Assembly: GCA_904066235.2 (NCBI GenBank)
Contig: CAJFCV020000006.1
Span: 12,028,001-12,092,000 of the forward strand
Direction: 5' to 3'
DNA from: Bursaphelenchus xylophilus
Lineage: Eukaryota > Nematoda > Chromadorea > Rhabditida > Aphelenchoididae
Length of the DNA: 64,000 nt
A program made the position numbers and the translations under genes. Below are positions 56,501 through 64,000 of the stretch, one piece after another. The notes under the pieces are model-generated. The model saw only the letters and a list, made by a program, of their open reading frames with translations, did no database searches and was not told where the DNA came from. Within the stretch, counting starts at the first letter, position 1, and every line of letters starts with the position of its first letter.

Positions 56501-59500
56501 TTTCAAAAACCTCAATTATTTTCCTTGTAAATCCCTGACAACCGCCTAAAAATTTCATAGGCACTCTTCTAACACTCAAGCAATTCAATTTCCAACCATT
56601 AGTCCACTTTTCCTCCAAGGGTGACACTTGACCCAAACCTACCCTTTATTGGGTCAACTCTCCCTCTCACTCAAAAACCCCTCACAAATCACTCAATTTC
56701 GCTTCCTACCTGTGTAGCAATTCAAACTCCACATATTTGCACCACACTTGTGCCAGTTCATCGACTTTTTTATATTGTACTAGACCACCATAAAACTTTT
56801 TTCAAAAAACCCAGTTATCTCTGTCGTAAATCCCTGACAACCGCCAAAAAATTTCATAAACAGCCTTCTAACACTCAATCAATTCAATTTCCAACGACTA
56901 CTCCACTTTTCCTTTAAAAGTGACACTTGACCCAAGCCTACCCTTTTTGGGTCAACTCTTCCTCTCACTCAAAAGCCCTCAAAAATCACTCAATTTCACT
57001 TCCTATCTGTGTAGCAATTCAAACTCCGCATATTTGGACCACACTTGTGCGAGTTCATCGACTTTTTTATATTGTACTAGACCACCATAAAACTTTTTTC
57101 AAAAAACCCAGTTATCTTTGTTGTAAATCCCTGCCAACCGTCTAAAAATTTCATAAACAGCCTTCTAACACTCAATCAATTCAATTTCCAACGACTACTC
57201 CATTTTTCCTCCAAGAGTGACACTTGACCCAAACCTACCCTTTTTGAGTCAAGTCTTCCTCCCACCCAAAACCCCTCAAAAATCACTCAATTAAACTTCT
57301 TACCTGTGTAGCAATTCAAACTCCACATATTTGCACCACACTTGTGCCAGTTCATCGACTTTGGCGAAGGGAACGACGACCGCTCTTTCGAAGATCTTCT
57401 TCGTTTCCTGTATTTTCTCATTTCGCTCCAACAGGCCTGCAAAATACGTCCACAAATCGCTTAGATTTCCGGTTTGTTGTTTCGGATCCACGGTCTTGAC
57501 GGCCTTTTCGAATGTTTCCACTTGTTCGTCGAAGAATCCGTCGTACAATTGGATGCGGTTGATCCATTCGCGGACGTTGTTCGGGTTCTGTCGGAGGAGG
57601 ACCGAGTTCAAAAGCAGCGGTCGGCGCTCCATCAAATGCTCGAAACGGTTGATGAAGAGCTCCAGTTCGAATTCCAGGTCGTCGATTTCGTGGGCTTTGG
57701 CTTTTTGGAGGGCGTTCATCTTGTTGGACGTGAGGCGTTCCATGAATTTCGCGTACGCGTCGAAGATTTGGGTGAAGTCGCGGACGGTCACCACTTTCAC
57801 GAGGGCCTCCTCGTAGATGTCGCGGGCGCGCTCCCAGTTCGGCTTGCGGTTGTAGTACTCGGCGAGGGCGAGCCAGAGCACGCCGACCTGGTCCGAATAC
57901 CGCTGGATGCCTTGGCGAATGATCGGCTCCACGCTCAGACTGAACACTTTGTTCGGGTTTTTGGAGATGAGTTCGCAGAGTTCGGTCCACAACTGAAGGT
58001 TTGGGGGATTATTATCGAGTTTTTTTTAATTTTGGTAGCTTATTTTAGATAAAAATTGAAAAATTTGTCTTATAAAAGAAAAAAAATTCCGGAGAAATCA
58101 ACATTTCCCTAATTTTTATGTCTTATTTGGCTTTGTAAAACAAAGAAACATGTTTTTTAGTTCGTATTTTATCCCAAAATGATATTTTTTCACCTTCCTT
58201 TAAAAAAAAATTTTCGAAAAAACATTATTCCTGTAAATTTAAAAGCGTACTTTACCTTTTTAAAATAACTCCACAAATTTTGGACACGTATTTTACCAAA
58301 AACCCACTTTTCTGACCTTATTTTAGGCCATGGATATCAAAAAAATTTCAAAATTATTCTTTTCAAAACTTTCAAATCTCTCTCTTCCCTACCTGAAACG
58401 AGCTCTTTCCATGCTCACTAACATCCTTATCTTCATTTACCAGCAACGCGAGCTGATTTGCAGCCTCATCCAGCTTATCGATGCCCTTCAAATAATCCAC
58501 AAAATCTTCGCGAGCCGCCGGATTGATCTAAAAATGGAACTCAAAAAAAGAAAGAACATACCTTCAAATATCTTCTATAAACTCGAATAGTTGTGTCAGG
58601 GATATTATGAGAAGTCACGAATTCAATGTAAGCTGGCCAAATTCGCATGTGCTGAGTGACTGGAAGCGCTCGAATCGCACGATCAAAAACACGACGAGTC
58701 TCCGTGATTAGACCTCGTTTTACCATCAAATCGCAGTAGTCAATCCAGATTCGAGGCATCTAAAAGAGAGTTTTGAGAAATTATATTATCCATAAGTCAC
58801 CTAGCAGCAAAAACATTTCAAAAAGGATGAAAATGCCATGACTTCCGTGACTTAGTGGCCTTGAAAAGAAACAGGCGACATAATCTTACCAATAAAGCAA
58901 AAATCAAATTAAATTTTTGCATGCAAAGAAGATTATATTCTTCATGAAAAAACTCATGAGGTCTAATACAAACTGGTCCAAAAAATATTGTTTTTAAATA
59001 TAAATTACTGTCAATTATACCCCAAAACCTTCCTCACACCTCCTCTTTGCTATTCCACCTAAAATTCAACAACAAAAACTCAAAAAATATTCACCTTGTT
59101 CAAGAAGACCAAACACCTTTCGTAGGCATCGCAAAGATAAGAATATGCCACATCTGTCGGCGATTTCTGCTGAATAATCCTTCTTCTATACTTCAAATAA
59201 TTGTACCACAGTTTGTAACTCCGATTGAAGATCTTCAACGCTCTCTCGTAGATAATCCGGACCTGTTTTGATGGAGCTTTGGTCTTGATCTTATGATCAA
59301 TATACCGTTGCCAACTGCGGAGAGAAAACTCATTCCGCAAGATATCCTCTTCATATGGTAAGTCTTCATCCTCCTAAAAGCAGAAACAGAAATAAAAGCG
59401 AGGAAAATGGGGAAATTATGTTCTCCTTGACTTACAAAAACCAAACTTTTCATCGACTGAGTGACCGACTTTTCGGCCGAACTTTGGGCATTGGTATCCT

Positions 59501-59522
59501 TTACTTCGTCGAGGACACCCAT
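53559..59522 (-). CDS. syf-1: SYF1/XAB2 pre-mRNA-splicing factor (HAT repeats)
   Basis: Eight exons (minus): 59522-59436, 59373-59095, 58759-58562, 58527-58393, 57992-57304, 56239-55876, 54714-54325, 53942-53559. All phases agree; 841 residues versus 855 in human XAB2. HAT-repeat landmarks: EDEDLPYEEDILRNEFSLRS, ALPVTQHMRIWPAYIEFV, ARDIYEEALVKVVTVRDFTQ, RRPLLLNSVLLRQNPNNVRE, RIATPQIVINFARFLEENHY, FFGITSSRPIFQEAIEALP, LGEIDRARAIYAHCAEICDP, LREMLRVKRSVQASYN, then an acidic tail. XAB2 is a scaffold of the NTC/Prp19-associated spliceosome complex and links to transcription-coupled repair. An acceptor CCCAG at 59569 lies before an out-of-frame upstream ATG (59566). Introns 5 and 6 contain copies of the adjacent exon edges. 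Confidence 0.97.
54715..55875. repeat. syf-1 intron 6: inverted repeat carrying extra copies of the exon-7 acceptor
   Basis: The true acceptor/exon-7 start (TTTCTAG|GGTGGAAAGAAG on the minus strand at 54703-54722) recurs inverted near 55118 and again in gene orientation near 55505. Arms of about 450 bp mirror each other around 55330 (AATTTTTATATTGCACTTGATTG and complement). The centre holds a small foldback, 55225-55430, with CTCGATTTAGGGGTTTTCGG, a sequence shared with FB1 and FB2. Confidence 0.88.
56400..57303. repeat. syf-1 intron 5: 297-bp tandem repeat carrying extra exon-5 ends
   Basis: The exon-5 3' end plus donor (minus-strand protein DELAQVWCKYVEFELLHR, then GTAAG/GTAGG) recurs at about 56711 and 57007, 296-298 bp apart from the real junction at 57304. 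A fourth, badly decayed unit starts near 56440. Units also carry TATATTGTACTAGACC, GTAAATCCCTGACAACCG and GACACTTGACCCAAACC. Confidence 0.92.
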
Positions 59523-59569
59523 CCCGATGTTGATTTAGAGGGAAACGCGCCAAATTTCGAAAACATTTC

Positions 59570-59625
59570 CTGGGAGAGAGACTTGACGCAAAAGTGAGAC
59601 TTGTGTCAAGTGTCTCTCCGTATAC
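59570..59625 (-). promoter_or_regulatory. syf-1 upstream motif, partner of the gad-1 motif
   Basis: GGGAGAGAGACTTGACGCAA then AAGTGAGACTTGTGTCAAGTG, an inverted repeat (TTGACGCAA/TTGTGTCAA) just upstream of the predicted acceptor at 59569. Shares most positions with 50997-51050. Confidence 0.55.
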
Positions 59626-62305
59626 AGTAATTTGCTGGAACTTGTAAATTTTAGTGTAATTTGTAGTAAAAAATAAGACGAATGTCCTGTTTTATCCCTT
59701 ATTTGTCTTTGCTTCTCGGTCTATGACGGTTGGATATAGTTTTTTGTCATTATATTATACTAGACTACCTAGTCTAATAAAAATTGTCTGATCGATAAAT
59801 TTAGCTCGAGATTTAGGAATTTTCGTTATTTTTAGCGTTTTGGAATCCCTTTAGCTCCCTGAAAATCATATTTTCAGCCTGTAAATCAGACTTTATACAT
59901 TCAAAATCCTGTTTTTTCTAAAAAGTTCTGATATTCCCCTTGTTTTTGACGCAACTCAATGAATTATTGATTCTGCTCCAAGCCATTTCGCCTAATCCTC
60001 TTTTAACTCGGATTAAATTCAAATTGCGACTGTGTTTGTTTGCATACCGCTCTTAACTTTGTTCCTGAACGTGATCACGTTTCAGAATTTTTGATCACGG
60101 CTGCTTCCAGATCGTCTTGTTTACCGTGAAATGCGATTCGCTTTGCAGAATAGAAAAAATTTCTCATGGTATGCTTGATTTCGGCCGGAAATACGAGCTT
60201 TTTTCAACGTTTTTTCAAGAATTTAAAAATTTTTGTCATGGTGAATATAATTTTGCCAATTTTTCGCTTGTATCATGCTTGCTAGTCGATTTTTGATTCT
60301 TGGCCTCATAAATGGACCCTCAGGTTTTATGAGACCCCTCGGTGTTCGTGAGATATTCGATATCCGGCCCGCTGGGCCGTCTTTTTTGACATAAGACAGC
60401 CGGTACATATTTTTGTTTATCTGGTCAAGCCGTGGAACAGCTGCCCTCGAGGCCGGAGGGCGATTGATCCATGTCTCGGAGGGTTGACAATCACTTTTCG
60501 GAACATGTGCCACGAATAATTGGCCAAGAGAGAGGGGGATTCGAGAACAAAGTGGAAAAAAGTGGGATTTTAATGGAAATTTGAGGGAAAACTGAGGTAA
60601 ACGTGGCTGTAGTTTTAGTTTAAGAGTATGTAAAGACGAGAAATGGATTAAGAAGTCCTTGAAGTGCCGTCAAAGTGTCTTAGGAACATTGTATCATCAA
60701 AAATTACGGAAAAATTTGATGATTTTTTGAAAAATCTGTTGAAATCCAGAGTAGGCTGAAATTACAGTAATCCTGCGGGCAAAAATATCATGGAAACGCC
60801 TCTATTACGCATTATCATCGGTATTTTGCCCTCAAATCCGCAGGAAATCTCGAAATTTTCACCTAATCTGGGTCCCACCACGAAAACCTGAAACCTTTCA
60901 AAAACCCCTCAAAACCACTGCAATGCAGATGGCCTCATCAAATATCATTTTAAAAGCCATCAGACGAATTATGGCCATTCAATTCCAATTGAATTCGATT
61001 TCCGATCAAGAAAATGTTATTTGTTTCCGGAACAGACATTCGACTGTTGTCAGATGACGCAATAGCCAAAAGCCATTCAATTTTTTTTTGTTGGGTTTCC
61101 ATGATCAAAAGAACTTCTCCAGACATTGAAAAAGTCGAATTAGATGAAAATTCCTTTGAAAAATTGAATTCCGAACATTAGATGGGTAAGGTCATAAATA
61201 ATGTAAAAAATGGTTCGAAACCTAAAATTTTTGGGCGGTGCTAGATGTGTCACATCTCTAATGGGCCCAAAAAGCCTGATTTTACAAGTTATTCCCTTAG
61301 GGCGAAGAATAATTTTTGAAAAATCGAAAAAAATAAATTTTTTGCCCAAAAATCTCAAAAAATCGGTTGATTTCTCAAAAACCTCATGTAAAAGCTGAGC
61401 CTAAAACAATTTTTTAGGTTTGCAAAATCATAATCTCTTCTTTACACTTCATTTTTCATCAATCTAACCATTGTTCTCTTCAAAAATCCAGTTTATATTA
61501 CTTTACCCATCATCTTTTGTCCGAAATTTAAACTTTCAAAATTTTGCCTCGCTTTTAACCCCAATTACTCTGCCATTCTCTTCATTACATTCTTTACACA
61601 TCATATTTCTCTCTTTCGTATCGGTAACACCGCTTGTCAAGTCTAATCCGCCATAATAAGCGCCGAAAGTCGTCGGGAAAATACTTTAATCGTAATAAGT
61701 CTCGTCCACAAAATGGAGAAAGAGATATAAAAAATGATTATCAAATGGATTGTTTTTTGGGGGTAAAAAACAAATAAGAGATAGATACAAAGGGAAGAAC
61801 ATTTTTTGAAGATTGTAAACTTGTGCAGAGCCATCTGTTACAATTGTGAAAATGAAAAAAATTGTTTAAAGCAGAGTGCCAACTAGAGATGCCCGAATGG
61901 GCTAGAAATGACTATAGGGGTCTAATTAGGGGTGCTGGTGGAAAGCATTGGGAACATTGGAGTTGGGACCTGAAAATTATATCAAGATTAATATATTGAT
62001 GTCAAGTGTAATATAAAAGTGGCTTAACTACGCTTTCAATTAACCAATAATACTATTATTGGTGAATTTACGCTACTTTGGGCTTATTATACAGTAATTT
62101 TCAAAAAAGTCACGACTTTTTCAAAAATTTCGAGTCCCACCACGAAAACCCTGAAAATCAGGGGAATTTGCCCAAAATTGCTCTAATCTGTCAAATAAGC
62201 AACCAAAATCTCCACAGAGTTATTTTCATAGTCCAACTCGACTAACTATTCCATTATCATTCATTTTCACAATTTCCTTACCTTATCCATGCCATCTCCG
62301 AACAT
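59626..62305. other. Intergenic region between arginine kinase and syf-1
   Basis: A/T-rich. Holds TATATTATACTAGACTACC (59752), GTCATGGTGAATATAATTTT (60236), GTCCCACCACGAAAAC boxes (60870, 62133) and a CGCCGAAAGTCGTCGGGAAAAT stretch (61660) resembling the MITE end at 41161. The minus-strand frame 60513-60223 (start MAHVPKSDCQPSETWINRP) is GC-richer and coding-like but unrecognised and contains one of these boxes at its end; I do not call it a gene. Confidence 0.4.
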
Positions 62306-63814
62306 TTAGGCGGCCTTCTCCAATTCGATGAGGTGCTTGATGCCATCATACATTTGCTTGACGGCCTCGAACTCGGTCAAGCCGAGACGAGCCTTGTTGG
62401 AGATGTCGTAGACTCCGCCGACCGAGTCCGAGTGTTCTCCGTGGATGCCGCGGATCTGCAGCTTCAGTCCATCGCAGATGGTCTTGAAGTCGGGGCGAGC
62501 GGAGATCTTGGGCAGGCGGATGTGGACGGAGGCGCGGACGGTGGTGCCCAAGTTAGTTGGGCAGAAGGTCAGCCATCCGAGGCGGTCGTCGCGGCTGAAC
62601 GGGACCTGCGCTTGGATCGCCTTCACGCCCTTGATAAGGCGCTCCAGGACCTGGCCCACGTTGCCGCCGTTCTGCATGGAGATGATGCGGAGATGGTCCT
62701 CCTCGTTCACCCAGACCAGGAAGGTCTTGTCCTTGTTGTGGTAGATGCCACGGCCGGCGGGCCAGTAGCGGCAGGCGTTGGCGTGTTGCAGGAAACGGTC
62801 ACCTTCCTTGAACTGAAACGGGACGGAAATTAGTTTTATTCTCAATTTTATTGTTCCCAAAGCTGCTGGAATCCTTCCTTGTTCTTTTTACTACCCTGGT
62901 CTTCAATTTTTCCCATCAAAATCCAAAAATTTTCCGATTTTTCGACCTTCTTGCCTACTACAATATAATTTTCCCGACGAAGTCTCAATCTCACCCCTTT
63001 TTAGACCCAATTCAGTTTTTCATGCTCTATTATTAAATTTCACCTCGTATTTTCCCTAAATTCCCCCTTATTTTTTACATTACTTACCAAGAAATGGTCA
63101 GCAATGAGTTGATCCTGGATCTCCTTGGTCATTCCCTGGAGTGGGTAGTAAGTGCCCTGGAGTTCGGGGTCTTGGAGCTCTTCGAACACCTTCTTCACCT
63201 TGCCTTCCATTTCGAGGTAGTTGGCCTCGGTGAGGCAGGGGTTGAAGGGGTAGCCCTGAAGGGAGCGGCCGCAGCGGACACGGGTCGAGTTGATGAACTT
63301 GCCTTCGGGGTCGAGGTCGGGCAGGAGGTGGGTCTTGCCCTCGCCCAGGTCGGTCTCGGGCTGCTTTTGGGTGGGCTTGAAGCCGTTGTGGTAGTCCTCG
63401 ATCAGGGGGTCAAACAGCGGCTTGAAGAGGGTGTAGGCCTCGGCGTCGGGGGCATAGACACCGACGCCGGAGTCGAGGTTCGCCACTCCGGATTGGATGA
63501 CGTCCCAGAGGGTGGCGCCGAGCTTGGTGCGCTTGTCCTTGCATTGGTCGACCACCTCGCGGGTGAGGTACTTCTTCAACAAGGAGTGACATTCAGGGGA
63601 CTCCTAAAACAAGGTCAAGATCAGGATTTTTCAAATAAAATCCGATATGATGCTGCAAGAGGATGGTCGAACAGGCTCTATTCTGCCTTATTAGCCCATA
63701 ACAACTTTCAATTCCTAAATTGCATCAAAAACAAGGAAAATATTAAGCTTCACATACCTGAAGCTTCTTGTATCCATCCTCAATCTTTTGGATGATATCC
63801 TGGGGAACGGCCAT
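62306..63814 (-). CDS. Arginine kinase (phosphagen kinase)
   Basis: Three exons (minus): 63814-63758, 63603-63088, 62812-62306, all in phase 0; 359 residues, the usual size. Transfers phosphate between ATP and arginine to buffer cytosolic ATP in muscle and other tissues. Family marks: N-terminal [17 protein letters not shown], substrate-specificity loop region [33 protein letters not shown] in the catalytic domain, [37 protein letters not shown], the active-site CPTNLGT with its reactive Cys, and C-terminal [20 protein letters not shown]. Codon use is strongly biased to G/C-ending codons compared with neighbours, fitting high expression. Nematodes have several arginine kinase paralogues; which one this is cannot be told. 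Confidence 0.98.
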
Positions 63815-63837
63815 CGTTTTCGGGGATTGGGTTCAAA

Positions 63838-63845
63838 CTGTAAAC
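63838..63845 (-). promoter_or_regulatory. Predicted splice acceptor upstream of arginine kinase
   Basis: GTTTACAG ends 24 bp before the ATG. With no in-frame upstream coding exon visible, it is either a trans-splice (spliced-leader) site or the end of a 5' UTR intron. Confidence 0.55.
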
Positions 63846-63918
63846 AAGTAAACATTACAACTTCAATCTTGTATCATCCTCGCCACGACAAACTTTGATC
63901 AAAGTTCAAAACTTGATA

Positions 63919-63926
63919 CTTTTATA
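63919..63926 (-). promoter_or_regulatory. TATA-like box, arginine kinase promoter
   Basis: TATAAAAG on the minus strand, about 105 bp upstream of the ATG and 80 bp upstream of the predicted acceptor. Plausible for a highly expressed gene. Confidence 0.45.
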
Positions 63927-64000
63927 ACTAATCGGTTACATAGTAACGACGCTAAAAATAGTTCTCGCACTCGGCTACGCCCTCAATACACTTTGCCTGG

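Noticed and set aside
50906..59522. gad-1 as downstream gene of a syf-1 operon
   Set aside because: Each gene has its own copy of the shared upstream motif, and a foldback element now lies between them; independent promoters are more likely.
62333..63795. Long plus-strand open frames opposite arginine kinase (up to 233 codons)
   Set aside because: Antisense shadows of the strongly codon-biased kinase exons.

Overview
The window is nuclear DNA of a nematode, probably a rhabditid-type worm; the genus cannot be fixed from sequence alone. Evidence: a Str/Srd-superfamily chemoreceptor GPCR, an innexin-like gene, arginine kinase of 359 codons, A/T-rich introns with TTTCAG or TTTTAG acceptors, and AG acceptors sitting just upstream of start codons, as expected for spliced-leader trans-splicing. 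Exon chains were built by hand. In every main gene the splice phases add up to an intact reading frame.

Layout. 1-3.4 kb: 3' end of a WD-repeat-like gene (+). 4.2-8.1 kb: four-exon chemoreceptor GPCR (+). 9.6-31.8 kb: SLC18B1-like vesicular transporter (+) with up to four candidate first exons, a phase-neutral cassette exon, and a 9-kb intron filled by nested foldback elements that carry an innexin-like gene and a small putative secreted-protein gene. 33.0-37.1 kb and 40.5-45.1 kb: two tandem cdk-8 paralogues (-). 45.6-50.9 kb: gad-1/WDR70 (-). 51.2-53.3 kb: an intergenic foldback element. 53.6-59.5 kb: syf-1/XAB2, a spliceosome and transcription-coupled-repair HAT protein (-). 62.3-63.8 kb: arginine kinase (-).

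The non-coding DNA is the unusual part. (1) Hundreds of copies of a palindromic 9-mer, GCAC-N-GTGC, lie in dense clusters about 25-40 bp apart in introns and intergenic DNA. They open spurious reading frames in all six frames. (2) At least a dozen inverted-repeat elements are present. One set is tiled end to end with CTAG/ACTAG-type junctions, and the palindromes carry the GCAC-N-GTGC motif. (3) Most long introns hold a private tandem repeat of 135-165 bp (or about twice that), often with one copy per unit of a shared box, TATATTAYMCWWGAC or GTCCCACCACGAA. (4) In syf-1 and gad-1 the intronic repeats contain copies of the neighbouring exon edge, including splice sites.

The coding genes are mostly housekeeping: Mediator kinase, spliceosome, WD protein and phosphagen kinase. 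Only gad-1 and the downstream cdk-8 copy (421 bp apart, acceptor at the ATG) have an operon-like arrangement.
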